Positions 1 to 10,247 are shown, numbered from the stretch's first letter. The stretch: DNA of 64,000 nt from Pyropia yezoensis (GCA_009829735.1 CM020619.1:32188685-32252684), one strand, 5' to 3'. Program-made: numbers and translations. The notes: generated by a model from the letters alone, not told the origin.

Positions 1-399
1 CACCGGGGGGGGACGGCGCCGGCCAGCCCGCGCCGCGCCGTCGCCCGCACGCCTGCGGCGGTCTAGTACTGCATGTCTTCCGCTGCGGTGTGTGGGTGCC
101 GCCGCCACCGTCGCCTACAGCTGCCAAAGGGACACCCTCCATGCCCCACCCATTCTTTCCTGCTTTTTTTTTTTTCTTCTCTCCGCCGTCCTTCCCCCCC
201 CCTTGCACCCTACCCACCACCATTCCCCCCCTGCTTCTTTGCACCCCATCTCACCGGCTGTGGAACTTGCTGCGCGCTGCCCCGCCGCCCCCCTCCGTCT
301 CCCCACCCACCTACCCACTCCGTCCGTCCCTCCACCCCCCCCCCCCCACCCCCCCGTCCCGCCAGGGAACGAACGCCCCGGCGGCGGCGGGCGACGGCC
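1..399. other. Upstream region of the first gene
   Basis: I see no gene here. The last 250 bases before the proposed start at 400 are strongly C/T-rich on the plus strand, with a long C run around 333-355. The same pyrimidine-rich character precedes several other genes in the window (for example before 3247 and 44156), so it probably marks a promoter or 5' untranslated region. Confidence 0.4.
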
Positions 400-687
400 A
401 TGGACGCGCTCGCCGCCGGCGGGGGCCCCTTTGAGCTGGACACGACCGGCCGCCTGGCGGCCGCCGACACCCCCTTTGTCGCCGCAGCCCTCAACGCCTT
501 TGCGCCCGTGCCGCTGCCCGCCGCCGCGGTCGCGGCGCTGCCGGAACTCCGCCTCGCCTCGGCGTCGGCGGCGGCGGCGGCGTGGCTGGCGCCCCTCTCC
601 CCGCTCGCCCCGCTGTCGGCAGTAGGGGCAGCGGCGGCCGCAGCGGCAGCGGCGGCGACTGGGGGGAAGGGTAGCTCCCCGCCACCC

Positions 688-724
<37 letters not shown>

Positions 725-1252
725 TCCACCCCCGCTCCGTCGATGCCGACACGGCGGTGGGGGTGTGTTTGGCTTTTTGTCTGCCGCCGCCGCCGCCGCC
801 GCCGCTGCCGGGCGATCACAGCGCCAGTGGTAGGGCTGGCGGCAGTGGCTTCGACGGCGGCGGCGGCAGTGGCGGAGGGAGTGCGGGGGGGGCGGGTGGT
901 GCAGGGGGAGCGGCGGGCGTGCCACCCACTCCGGCGGGGGCGCCCTCTGGGGGTGTAGCCCTGTACGTAGCGTCGGTGCTGCTGTGCCCCGTGGCTCTCG
1001 TGGCCGCCGACGATGGCCGCGGCGGCGGCCGTGACGCGGGCGCAGCAGACGGGGCGGCGTCCCCGTCGCTGCTCCTGGGCGCCGCCTACATCGTGCCCGC
1101 CGTCGACTCGCTGGGCCCCCTGACGGGGGGCCGCGGTGGCGGCGCCTTTCGGGCCCCCGTCGGCCGCTTTGTGGTGGACACCATGACGGGGGAGGCGCTG
1201 CTGCTGGCGCCCGGCGGCCTGCCGGGAACGGTGCAGGTGGACTGGTATGACG

Positions 1253-1305
<53 letters not shown>

Positions 1306-2222
1306 TCCCAGTGGCGGTGCAGCGCCTACCGGCGGCCGAGCCGCCCGGGTGGCGCGCCCGTCCTCTTGACCCGCAAGACCACCCTCCTCCACAGTGGGCC
1401 GGCCGCTGGCAGCGGCGGCGGCTGCAGGGGGGGCTGCGGCGGCGGCGGCGGCGGCGGCGGTGACGGCGGGCCCGCGGGCGGGACGGCCGCCGCGGGGGGG
1501 GGGGGGGGGGTGCGCCCGCCTGGCGGTCGGCGCTCCTCTCCGCCGCCGCCGGCGTCTTGGGCGCGGGCGTCGTCGACGCGGCTGACGGGGGTGACGGCGG
1601 CGCCGGCGGCGCCGCCGCCCCCGCCGCGCCGCCGCCAGCGACGGCGGCGGCGGCGGCAGCGGCGCTGGCGGCGGTGCGGTCGGCGCAGGCGCCCGTCTGG
1701 GGGGGCGCCCCCCTGCCGGCCCTCGTGGAACTCCGCGCCGCGCCGGTGGGGGTGACGGCCGCGCTGCGGGCGGCGGCACTGGGCAGCTGTGCGGTCAACG
1801 TGCCGCGGCTGGTCATGCCCGGCCGCCCAGCAGAGGGGGGGTGGTGCCCCGCCCGGCAGGCAGGCGGCGACTGGAGGCGCGCATGGCCACAGGGGTGGGT
1901 GCGGGAGGCGGCAGCGGCGGCGATGATGGGGGCATCAGCGGCGGGGGGCCGCGGCCTGCCGCGGCTGGCGCCCGCGCCGCCGCGGCCGACGGCGGCGGCG
2001 GCGGCGACGGCGGCGACGGCGGCAGCGACGGCGGCGGCGGCGGCCGCAGAGGTGCCCCGCGGGGGGCGGCGGCTGCGGAGGCGGCGGCGGGTGCCGAGCC
2101 TGGACGCCCTCGGCGGGGGCACCCCCGCCGCCGAGCGGGTGTTGCGCAACCGGGCGGCGGCGGCGGCGGCGAATGAGCGGCGGCGGGCGGCGCGGCTGGC
2201 CGCGCAGCCGACGGCGGAGTGA
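400..2222 (+). CDS. Gly/Ala/Pro-rich protein of unknown function, reading frame broken at G runs
   Basis: I do not recognise this protein. The ATG at 400 (start MDALAAGGGPFELD) follows a C/T-rich leader and opens a frame that runs cleanly to the 49-nt G run at 1254-1302. Sensible, less repetitive protein lies on both sides: a segment near 1140-1250 contains GRFVVDTMTGEALLL, and after the second G run (about 1493-1510) the best frame shifts and reads LLSAAAGVLGAGVVDAADG, then LPALVELRAAPVGVTAALR, to a stop at 2220-2222. The frame changes coincide with the G runs, so wrong homopolymer lengths are the likeliest cause; true pseudogenisation is the alternative. Near the C terminus RVLRNRAAAAAANERRR resembles a bZIP basic region, but the usual Arg after Asn-x7 is Asn and no leucine zipper follows, so this is only a resemblance. 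Poly-Pro and poly-Gly tracts dominate the rest. Confidence 0.5.
688..723. repeat. (CCG)n trinucleotide repeat
   Basis: A run of about twelve CCG triplets inside the first gene encodes a poly-Pro tract. It follows an Ala-rich stretch and is one of several GC triplet repeats lying within coding sequence in this window. Confidence 0.9.
1254..1302. repeat. Uninterrupted 49-nt poly-G tract
   Basis: Forty-nine consecutive G bases sit inside the coding part of the first gene. Read literally they encode poly-Gly. The recorded length is unlikely to be exact, and a one- or two-base error would explain the frame problem downstream. Confidence 0.9.
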
Positions 2223-3246
2223 CGAGAGGAATTGGGCGTGCGGGGGGGGGGGGGGGGGGGAAGGTGGACGGGCGGCGGGGGCGGGGAGGTGGAGACCTGG
2301 GCTGGGGCAAGGGGAGAGGCTGGCATTGGGCATTGTCGGGGGGGGGCATCGGGGGTACCCCCGGGTGACGGGCGGGGAGGCTGTTGCTTGAAGGCGTCCG
2401 GCCGCCACGTGCCGCGAGGCGAGGCGTGACGTCGGAGGCGGGAGAGAGGACGCTGCGAGTCGGCCGTCCACCGGATCCGTGCACAAAACCACCCAATACC
2501 CTGAACGTACTCGTACATTCCTAGAAACCTGTCAGCGAATACCTGGGAACATACGAGCAGGGACAGCAAATATTCATCTGGACAAGTTTCTTGTAGTTGT
2601 TCGGCACACAGTACACTTGGCTTCACGCGACGGGGCTCGCCGTCGCCACGTGTGGACCTTGCAAGGCCGAGCGCACCCCAGTGCTGGCCGCCCCAGCCCA
2701 GTCGCTCGGCCGGCGCCGTGGGGGGCCTCTGCTAGGCAGCGCGTTGCTGTGGGGTGCGCCCCTTGGCGACGGGTCTTCCTGCCACGGAGGCGCACGCCCT
2801 GCCGTTGTCCCGTCGCGCTCCCCCGCTGCCACCCGACGCCGTCCGTCATTCCCCGCCGCTGCGGCCTGCCGTCGCGCTCCAGCCGGCAGGGGGTGCCCCC
2901 TCGCCTGCCCCCTCCCCCGTGTGCCGCCGCCCCCTTACCGCGTGGCTGCTGCTCCGTCGGGCGGCCGCCGTTGGGGGGGGTAGTAGCTACCGTCGCCCCC
3001 GTGACGCGGACTGCCAGCCGTCGACGCCGCCGCCGTGTCCCTGCCGTGCCCCTTGTGGTCGTTCCGTCGGTCGCGCACCCACCGGTCTTTCCCACTACTG
3101 CCGAGCCCCGTCGCACTGTGTGCGGTCTTTACTCTGCCCTTGCGAACCCCCCGCCCTCCTGGACTGCCGCCTGCTGTCCAACCTGCCCACCCACGCTGTC
3201 GCCCCCCCCCCTTTTCCCCGCATCCGCCTCCCCCTTTCCCACCACC
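2223..3246. other. Intergenic region before the AAA ATPase gene
   Basis: No gene is supported. The stretch holds an 18-nt G run near 2244-2261, a distinctly less GC-rich island at about 2480-2640, and a C/T-rich run at 3160-3246 that leads into the start codon at 3247. It probably contains the 3' end of the first gene and the promoter and leader of the ATPase gene. Confidence 0.5.
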
Positions 3247-4611
3247 ATGTATTCGTCGTCTGGTTCAAGCGATGACGCCCGGCGGGCGCTCCTCCTCCGC
3301 ATCTTTGGCGACTTTGTGTCGGCGGGCATCAGCCTGGGCCTCATGTACCTGGGCACCCGCGCGGTCCGGTCGGTGATGGACCCGGCGGCGGGCCGCCGGT
3401 CGGCCGCCGCCGCGTCTGCGGCGGCGCTACACGCCCGTCTGGTCGCCGCGGGCGTGCCGTCATCGGCGCTGCAGGGGATGAGCTCGGGGGAGCTGTCGCT
3501 GACCAGCGAGCTGGTCTTCCCCGAGGACATTGAGACGGGCTGGGCCGACGTGGGGGGGCTGGAGCAGATCAAGCAGGAGCTGGTGGAGGAGGTGGTCTAC
3601 CCGCTGGTGCGCCCCGACCTGTTTGTGCCCCCGCAGGCGGCGGTGGTCAGCGCGGCAGGGGAGGCGAGCGCGGCGGCTGGAGGCCCCAGGGTCGGTGAGC
3701 GGGTCAACAGCCTGCTGGCGGCGCCCAAGGGGGTCCTCTTTTACGGCCCGCCCGGCACGGGCAAGACGATGCTGGCCAAGGCGCTGGCCAAAGAGTCGGG
3801 CGCCCTCTTCCTTGCTGTCAGCCCCTCATCGCTGCTGTCCAAGTGGGTGGGGGAGACGAACCAGCTCACCCGCGCGCTCTTCTCCCTCGCCTCCCGCGTG
3901 GCGCCCGCCATCATCTTTCTGGACGAGGTCGACGCGCTCTTCCGCGCGCGCTCCTCCACCGCGGGTGGGGAGCATGAGGTGTCGCGGGAGATGAAGGCGG
4001 AGTTTATGAGCCTCTGGGACGGGCTCACCACCAACAGCCAGGGCGGGGTGGTGGTCATTGGCGCCACCAACCGGCCTGCGGATATCGACGAGGCCATCCT
4101 GAGGCGTATGCCCAAGGCGTTTGAGATCCCGCTGCCCAACACGGAAGGGCGGGTGGCCATCCTTCACCGCATCCTCGCGGGGCTCAACATGGAGCCGTCG
4201 TTTGACATGGCCGCCATTGCCAACGCGACCGCCGGGTACTCGGGGTCCGACCTCAAGGAGCTGTGCCGCACCGCGGCCCGGGCGCCGATGCGGGAGGTGA
4301 TGGCGTCGGTGAGGGCGACGGAGGTGTCGCCGACCCGCCGGGGCGCCGCCGCGGCGTCGACCTCCCTGGAGGACCGTGCCGCGTCGGGGCTGCGGCCGCT
4401 CACCACCGACGACGTGCTGCGGGTTGTGGAGCGGGAAATCCCCACCACCGCCGCGGCCGAGTCGTATCGGAGCCGCACCCGCGACGGGGGGATGGAGGGG
4501 GGGGGCGCCGGCTTTTCTCCCGGCCAGGGGTCTGTTTCCATTGATATCGGGGCGGTGCTGTCGTCATTGTTTGCCGCTTCGACAGCGTCGGCGTCAAGGG
4601 GAGGGGTATGA
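3247..4611 (+). CDS. Msp1/ATAD1-like membrane-anchored AAA ATPase
   Basis: A 454-residue AAA ATPase of the Msp1/ATAD1 type. In yeast and animals this family sits in the outer mitochondrial and peroxisomal membranes and pulls out mislocalised tail-anchored proteins. Residues about 19-36 form a hydrophobic N-terminal segment (IFGDFVSAGISLGLMYLG), the expected single anchor. The AAA domain follows: Walker A GPPGTGKT at 167-174, a pore-loop-like KWVGE at 199-203, Walker B IIFLDEVD at 222-229, sensor-1 region GATNRP at 272-277, and RRMPK at 286-290, which is characteristic of Msp1. ATG 3247 is chosen because the anchor begins soon after it and upstream codons are low-complexity. A 25-residue Ala/Gly insert precedes Walker A. 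The Ser/Gly-rich C-terminal tail is longer than usual. Intronless, and tail to tail with GRWD1. Confidence 0.92.
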   Translation: MYSSSGSSDDARRALLLRIFGDFVSAGISLGLMYLGTRAVRSVMDPAAGRRSAAAASAAALHARLVAAGVPSSALQGMSSGELSLTSELVFPEDIETGWADVGGLEQIKQELVEEVVYPLVRPDLFVPPQAAVVSAAGEASAAAGGPRVGERVNSLLAAPKGVLFYGPPGTGKTMLAKALAKESGALFLAVSPSSLLSKWVGETNQLTRALFSLASRVAPAIIFLDEVDALFRARSSTAGGEHEVSREMKAEFMSLWDGLTTNSQGGVVVIGATNRPADIDEAILRRMPKAFEIPLPNTEGRVAILHRILAGLNMEPSFDMAAIANATAGYSGSDLKELCRTAARAPMREVMASVRATEVSPTRRGAAAASTSLEDRAASGLRPLTTDDVLRVVEREIPTTAAAESYRSRTRDGGMEGGGAGFSPGQGSVSIDIGAVLSSLFAASTASASRGGV

Positions 4612-5355
4612 CCCCCAGCCCGGGCGGGGTTTCGATGAACGGGTGGTGGTGGTGCGTGGCCGTGGGGAGGCCGAGGGCAGAGAGGAGAAGGGAGAGAGAG
4701 AGACAAGGGTGCTTGTTTCCGGTGGGGAATCAGCTGTTTTATCGGTGGTGGCCATGTGAGGTGGCCTTCGCCTGGCCGACTGGGGGCGGTGATATTGGGG
4801 GCGTGTGGAGATGAGGGGGGCGCGCTGTCTGCGTCGGAGCGTGCCGTCGGCTCGTCCACGCCACCACCGCCATGCATTGTATTATGGGTGGCCAGACAGG
4901 GACAGCACAGATATAGGCTCCTGCGGCGGTGTTCGCCGTGCTGTCTGGCGTGAGTCCTTTCATTGCGGGGCGCCCCCGTCCCTCGCGGCCCCCCGCCCGC
5001 CCCATCCATCCTCTACCTACCTCTGCCATCGCCCTCTTTTGCTCTCGCGCCAGTGTTCTTCGCGGCCGCCCCCCCTGTAGGCGCCACTGCCCCCCCGCAC
5101 CCCTTGCCAGGTGGTGAAGGGGCCCCTCCCCTCCGATGCTTTCTTTCCCGGACACTTCCCACCACGGCGCGTCAGCTCTCCATCGCTCCCTATGCCACCG
5201 TCGCCGCCGTCGCCGCCGTCGCGGCTGCCACAGCCGCCGCCGACGCCGGCGATGCGGGATGCCATCCGCCTTCCCCTCCCACCCACGACTGGGGGAGAAT
5301 GGCGGCGACCACCGGCCTCCCAGCCCACTGCGCCGGGCGAGGTGGCGTGCCCCCC
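4612..5355. other. Convergent intergenic region
   Basis: This 744-bp gap separates the convergent ATPase and GRWD1 genes and should hold both 3' untranslated regions. I see no gene, hairpin terminator or mobile element. A (GCC)n-like stretch lies near 5195-5245. Confidence 0.5.
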
Positions 5356-7263
5356 TCACGAAATGTCCGCCGCCTTCCACACGTTCAGCCCATCCTCGGC
5401 GCTCGTCAAAACCACCCCCCCCCCCCCCCCGAGGCTGCTGCCCGCGCCGCCGCCCCCCCCCCCACCCCAGTGGAGCTCCTTGACATTCTTCTGCCCCGCG
5501 TGCATAAACAGCAGCTGCGGGGGGTACTCGTCGGCACCGGGCAAGACGGTGCCATCACGGAGCTCCTCCTCCGCGTCCCGCTCGACGGCCAGGTCCCACA
5601 CGCTGGACGTGCCGTCCTCAGAGGCCGCTGCCAATACCGAGCTGTCCGTCGGGTGCCACTCGACCGCGGTGATGGGCTTGCGGTGGACGGCAAAGTCCGC
5701 GGCGGCGGCAGGGGAGGCGCCGCCCGGACCGCCCGCGCCACCTCCCGCGCCACCGGGGACGAGCGCCCGCAGGTCCCACACCCGGAGGGCGCCCTCGTCC
5801 CCCCCACTGACGAGTAGGTGGGTGTCCACCGGGTTCCACCCCAGCACGTTCACGTCCGTGTCGTGGGCGCGCTCAATCCCCACTGCCGGCACCCGCCGGG
5901 GCGACCGCACGTCCCACACCCGCACCGAACCGTCGGTGGAGGCCGACGCAAAGACCGACGCCTCCACCGGGGACCACACAATGTCCTCCACGCTGTTCTG
6001 GGCGTGGCCACGGTACGCCCCGCCGGACGTCACCGCAAAGGAGTCGAGGCGGGCGGCCGCCCCGGCCCCGCCACCCTCGTTGCCGCCGCCGCCCCCGTCG
6101 GCTGACCCAGCCTCCCACAGCCGGATACACCCATTCACGTCCCCCGACGCGAGGCGACCCGCAACTAGCGGACTCCACGCGAGGGCGTACCCCTCCACGC
6201 CGTGCCCCCCGTAGTCCGCGACAGGGACGGCCGGCTCCCGCTGCCCCACCCGCACGCCCTTGGCGGTGGCCGTCAACGCCGCCCGGGCGCCCGCAGCCGA
6301 AGCGGTGAGCTTGGCGAGCGGCGACGAGAGGTCGTGGATGGCCACGCGGCCCGTATCCGACCACGCGGCGACAATGCCCAACGCGTGGGGACACACCCGC
6401 ACCCGGTTGACGGTGCCCTCAAAGGGGACCCGCTGGGACGCCAGCACCGGACCACGCGCCCGCCCGCCGCCGGCGTCGTCATCGTCTGCGTCCGAGTCGC
6501 TGTCGTCACTGTCGCTGTCCGTATCCCCCTCCTCGCCGTCGCCCTCCCCGTCGCCGTCGCGCAGCCGCCCCGGCCGGGCGCGGCGGTTGCGGTGGACGCC
6601 GCTGAGGCGGATGGCAACGAGCGCGTTGGCGCCCGCGCTGTCGGCCTGGGTGCCCGCAACGAGTGTCAGGTCCAGTGGGTAGCCGCCGCCGGCGCCTGCA
6701 GACACAAGGTCAAAGGACAGGGCGGGCCACTCGAGCGTCAGGCCCACCCGCACCTCATACGCCGACGGGTCACAGACCAGCGTCTCCCCTTCTGGGAGCT
6801 CATCCACGCCGGGCCGGAAGACGCGGGTGAGCGTCGCCGCGGGGGCCGCGGCGCCACTCCCATTGCCGCTACCGCCTTCCGTGGCGCCGACGCCGCCGCC
6901 GTCGCTCAGCTCCCCGTCTGAGGAGCCCGACTCAAAGTCATCCCCGTAGGGGTCCTCGTACTCGAGACCATCCTCCTCATCCGCGATGCCAGCGGCGGGC
7001 GGCGGTGGCCGCCCATCGGCGCCACGCCCCCGCTTGGCTGCTGCCGCCGCCGCCGCCGACGAGCCCCCGGCTGCAGCCGTCCCCGCCGACGATGCGGGCG
7101 GGCGCTTGCCGCGCCGCCCCCCGGCGGGCGACGGCGTACCGCCGTCGCCGCCGTTCTCGGAGGAGGGACGGGGGGAGGGCGCGGCGGCAGCCGCGGCAGC
7201 CACGGCTGCGCGGCGGGTCTTACCCGCCTTGCCCCGGGCGGCCTTGTTCCGAGGCACGGGCAT
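5356..7263 (-). CDS. GRWD1: Glutamate-rich WD-repeat protein, Rrb1/GRWD1 family ribosome assembly factor
   Basis: A 635-residue WD40 protein. Yeast Rrb1 and animal GRWD1 are nuclear proteins that chaperone ribosomal protein L3 and act in 60S ribosome assembly. The N terminus is basic, rich in Lys/Arg/Ala, then acidic (DEEDGLEYEDPYGDDFE, about 95-111). Residues about 150-187 form the CAF1C/H4-binding-type segment before the propeller, ending LEWPALSFDLV. An acidic insert rich in Asp/Ser follows near 245-275. WD blades show VRVWDVRSP, LRVWDLRAL and SSVWDLAVE; the C terminus reads KNVKELHWGG and LNVWKAADIS, typical of the family. The start at 7263 (MPVPRNKAARGKAGKTRRA) is preferred because the open frame upstream looks like untranslated leader. 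A G-rich tract near 5410-5430 encodes poly-Gly just before the last blade. Intronless, and head to head with RPC3. Confidence 0.93.
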   Translation of the reverse strand: MPVPRNKAARGKAGKTRRAAVAAAAAAAPSPRPSSENGGDGGTPSPAGGRRGKRPPASSAGTAAAGGSSAAAAAAAKRGRGADGRPPPPAAGIADEEDGLEYEDPYGDDFESGSSDGELSDGGGVGATEGGSGNGSGAAAPAATLTRVFRPGVDELPEGETLVCDPSAYEVRVGLTLEWPALSFDLVSAGAGGGYPLDLTLVAGTQADSAGANALVAIRLSGVHRNRRARPGRLRDGDGEGDGEEGDTDSDSDDSDSDADDDDAGGGRARGPVLASQRVPFEGTVNRVRVCPHALGIVAAWSDTGRVAIHDLSSPLAKLTASAAGARAALTATAKGVRVGQREPAVPVADYGGHGVEGYALAWSPLVAGRLASGDVNGCIRLWEAGSADGGGGGNEGGGAGAAARLDSFAVTSGGAYRGHAQNSVEDIVWSPVEASVFASASTDGSVRVWDVRSPRRVPAVGIERAHDTDVNVLGWNPVDTHLLVSGGDEGALRVWDLRALVPGGAGGGAGGPGGASPAAAADFAVHRKPITAVEWHPTDSSVLAAASEDGTSSVWDLAVERDAEEELRDGTVLPGADEYPPQLLFMHAGQKNVKELHWGGGGGGGAGSSLGGGGGVVLTSAEDGLNVWKAADIS

Positions 7264-7720
7264 GGCGGGGAAGAGAGGGAGCGGACGGGGGGTTGAGAAG
7301 GCGAGCGAGGGTGACGTGCCGGCGTGGCCGTGGAAGCTGGGAGGCGCTCCCTGGCAGGAAGAAGGTCCAGACAGGGGGAGTGGGGCGGTGGTTTGGCACT
7401 GGAGGGCAGGGGCGGGGAGTGAAGGTGCGGAGGTCGTGGCGACTTCGGAGCAAGACACGCTTGCGAGGCATGGATGGGTTCACTGGCTTGTCCTCTTCCC
7501 TGGCGTTCCGTCGAGCGGATCGCCGGCGGCGCCGGCTCAATTCCCCACTCGGCAAGGCATTCCATCGCATGATAGCAGTACTTAAATGGTGACGTCGCCC
7601 GATTCTGCCGTGGGCCCCGCTGTCGGATCACGTCGTCCACCAGAGCGTGTTTCCTCGCCGCTCTTTTTTATATCAGCACGCCTCGCTGATGTCGTCCACT
7701 CTCCCCTGAGTGTGCCCACC
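7264..7720. promoter_or_regulatory. Shared head-to-head promoter region, GRWD1 and RPC3
   Basis: Only 457 bp separate the start codons of divergently transcribed GRWD1 (minus) and RPC3 (plus), so the segment must carry both promoters and leaders. I do not recognise a defined element, although the sequence is less GC-rich around 7570-7690. A bidirectional promoter is inferred from gene positions. Confidence 0.6.
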
Positions 7721-9445
7721 ATGTCAGTCATGGACGTGGTGGAACTGGCGTCTGTCCTCGCACGACGGTACTACGGCCCCAAATCCGGCGCGGTCGTCTA
7801 CGCCCTGCAGCAGAACCCCCGTTCGACGGTGGCGGAGCTAGTCGGCCCCGCGTCAGACGCCCTCCTTGCCCAACACCGCCGCATGCTGTCCGTTTCGGAT
7901 GCTGCCGCTCCGCCACCCCCCCTGAGTCGTGAAGACGTCTGCCGAAGTCTGGCCGCCCTCATTCAGGGGGGGGTGGTGCTGGTGGTGGGCACCGCCGCTC
8001 CCGCCGAGGGGGGAGACGGGGGGACCGCCGCCGGAAGACCGTCTGGAGCGGCTGGGACGTCGGGCGGGGCTGCCAAGCGGCGACGTGCCGGCGACGGCGG
8101 CGACAGTACCCCTCCCCCCTTGACGCACCGGTACGTGGTGGACACGGCGCCCCTCATCTTGCGGTTGCGGCACCCCTTCTACTCACGGCTGACGCAGGAC
8201 CAGGTGAGTGTACCCGCAGGGGCAATGATGGGCTGCCTCTTGGCCCGCGGCCGCGCAACGTCGGCGTCGCTGGTGGCGACGGTGGTGGCGGCGGGGGAGG
8301 TGGCTGACGCGAAGGAGGCGGAGGAGGCGCTCGCGGCACTGCTGCTGCACAAGTACATGCGGGTGGTGGACGTGGGTTTTGGGGGAAGACCACCCGTTGC
8401 CGGGGGCGGAGCGGGGGCGCTGGCGGGTGCCCCCGGTGGTGGGTTTGGAGGCGGGTTTGGTGGTGGCGGCGGCGGCGGCGGCGGCGGCAGCCCCGGCAGC
8501 AGCGCTGGTGGCAGTGCCGGTGGTAGCGCCGGCAGTGACGGCTCCCCCACCCCCTCCGCCACCAACGACGTGACGGTGTGGACGGCAGACATGGGGCACA
8601 TGCAGCGTCTGCTGCTCGAGGACCTGTGTGCCTTTGTTGCTTGGAGCCGTCTCGGCGTCGACGCGTCGCGCGTCGTGCGGGCAGCCATGCGGCGGACGCT
8701 GCGGTATCCGCCGTCGCGGGACGGGTCGGGCGCCACCCCATCCGTGCCCGTGTCCGACGTGGTGGCTGCCGTGAAGGAGACGGTGCCACCGCAGACTGCC
8801 CTGAGCCTGCTCAGCGCCATGGCACGTCCTGAGCACCGGTACGTGGACCTGGGAACTTCTGGTGTCGGCGAGGGTGGCGGCGGCGCCGGCCCGTCTGTTG
8901 GCCGCACCGTGGCGGTGCGGTACGGTGTGATGGTGCGGGCGGTGCAGGCCGCCACGGTTGAGTATTACGTCAAAAAGCGGTGGGGCACCCCCGCGCACCG
9001 GGTGTACCGCCTCCTCACGTCGGCGGGGGTGGGGAGCTTGGAGCTCAAGGACATTGGCGACGCGGTGCTGCTGCAGCAGGCGCACACGCGGGAGCTGCTC
9101 TACCGCCTCCTCCTCGCCGGCCTCGTGCGGGTGACCGAGGTGGCCAAGTCCACCGAGCACAAGGCGTCGGCCGCGTACCACCTATGGTCGGCCGACGGCA
9201 CCGAGGGGGTTGCCCGGGTCCTCGGCGCGAGCGTCAAGGCGGCGACGAATTACCTGCTTAGGGTGGAGGTGCTGGAGCGGTGCCTCGACCGTGTCCGTCG
9301 CGAGGTGCACGACGATGACAGCGCGGCGTCGGCCGAGGTGGAGGCCCTCCAGCGCCGCATTGACGCGCTCGACGTGACGCTGCTGCGGTTGGACAAGGAG
9401 ATTATGGTGCTGCGTGATTTGGGCGACGAGACGGGCACGCTGTAG
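7721..9445 (+). CDS. RPC3: DNA-directed RNA polymerase III subunit RPC3 (Rpc82/POLR3C)
   Basis: A 574-residue homologue of RPC3, part of the three-subunit module of RNA polymerase III needed for promoter-specific initiation on tRNA and 5S genes. The N terminus (VVELASVLARRYYGPKSGAV) matches the first winged-helix domain. A middle part has RYVVDTAPLILRLRHPFY. The most diagnostic stretch is near the C terminus: VEYYVKKRWGTPAHRVYRLL, then the winged helix with ELKDIGDAVLL and RELLYRLLLAGLVRVTEVAK. The last 45 residues form a probable coiled coil (LQRRIDALDVTLLRLDKEI). ATG 7721 lies in the context CCACCATGTCA and agrees with the family N terminus; an in-frame ATG at 7586 would add a leader-like extension. 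A Gly/Ser-rich insert occupies about 8400-8560. Intronless, and divergent from GRWD1. Confidence 0.9.
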   Translation: MSVMDVVELASVLARRYYGPKSGAVVYALQQNPRSTVAELVGPASDALLAQHRRMLSVSDAAAPPPPLSREDVCRSLAALIQGGVVLVVGTAAPAEGGDGGTAAGRPSGAAGTSGGAAKRRRAGDGGDSTPPPLTHRYVVDTAPLILRLRHPFYSRLTQDQVSVPAGAMMGCLLARGRATSASLVATVVAAGEVADAKEAEEALAALLLHKYMRVVDVGFGGRPPVAGGGAGALAGAPGGGFGGGFGGGGGGGGGGSPGSSAGGSAGGSAGSDGSPTPSATNDVTVWTADMGHMQRLLLEDLCAFVAWSRLGVDASRVVRAAMRRTLRYPPSRDGSGATPSVPVSDVVAAVKETVPPQTALSLLSAMARPEHRYVDLGTSGVGEGGGGAGPSVGRTVAVRYGVMVRAVQAATVEYYVKKRWGTPAHRVYRLLTSAGVGSLELKDIGDAVLLQQAHTRELLYRLLLAGLVRVTEVAKSTEHKASAAYHLWSADGTEGVARVLGASVKAATNYLLRVEVLERCLDRVRREVHDDDSAASAEVEALQRRIDALDVTLLRLDKEIMVLRDLGDETGTL

Positions 9446-10247
9446 ACATGAGGAGGAGGGGGGGCGGCGGGGGAAGGGGGGGGTGTGGCGATGAAATGTT
9501 ACCACAGGCGGGCGTACCCCCCCCTCGATGCGCCTCGACAGTGGTACAGGCCTGGAGGGTTCGCTCTTTTTTCCTCCTACATGTTCCTCTCCCCCCCTTC
9601 CCGCCCTTTTGTAGCGTGCCACCCCCCCCCCTCCTGCTCCCACGCCTAGGGCGGAAGCCTTCCCCTCTCCCGGGCAGCGTCCGTGCTGCCGCAACGGCAG
9701 CGGCCGCGACCAGACCGTAGAAAGCGCGTCTATCTGTTGGGGACGCGCCCGCGGCTGCCCGCCCCCGCCCTCCCCTGCCGCGCTACGGTCTGTACTGTAC
9801 ATTACATGCAGTACATGTACAGAACAGAGGCGAAATTGGCGCGATTGGCTACACGGGGCACCCCCCCCAACCCAAGAGGTTTTGGACAACAGTATGTATG
9901 GTAGACATACAATTCAAAACACAAAACGAGACTTGCGCTCAAGCTTAACCTTGAGCGGGCGTATCTGGGAGAAGAAGCGTCTTCGTGATCGCCCGTGACG
10001 CTGTGCACAGCGATGGCTTCGTTGGGCACCTGCAAGAGCCTTGCCGAGCGAGCGCCGCCCCTCCCAACCAATTGTCAACCGACATCGACTCCTGAGCCGT
10101 TGCAGCGGAGTGGCTCTCGAAGCAATTCGGTGGTGGGCGGGACGTTGGCGCGTCTCTCGAGCTCACGAACGGTGCAGCACGCTAAATGTAAGTGCCCACC
10201 CCCCCCCCCTGCCCCCCTCACCTCCCAAGGCTACTCCTCACCCCCCC
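9446..10247. other. Convergent intergenic region with GTAC-rich cluster
   Basis: The tail-to-tail gap between RPC3 and the amine oxidase gene. No gene is supported. At 9791-9832 overlapping GTAC and TACATG motifs form a small palindromic cluster. The segment 9900-10180 is notably less GC-rich than its surroundings. Confidence 0.5.

Noticed and set aside
115-2626. Long open frames on the minus strand (Arg/Pro/Ala-rich, up to 711 codons) opposite the first gene
   Set aside because: They are low-complexity shadows caused by GC-rich triplet repeats and contain no recognisable domain or plausible start.
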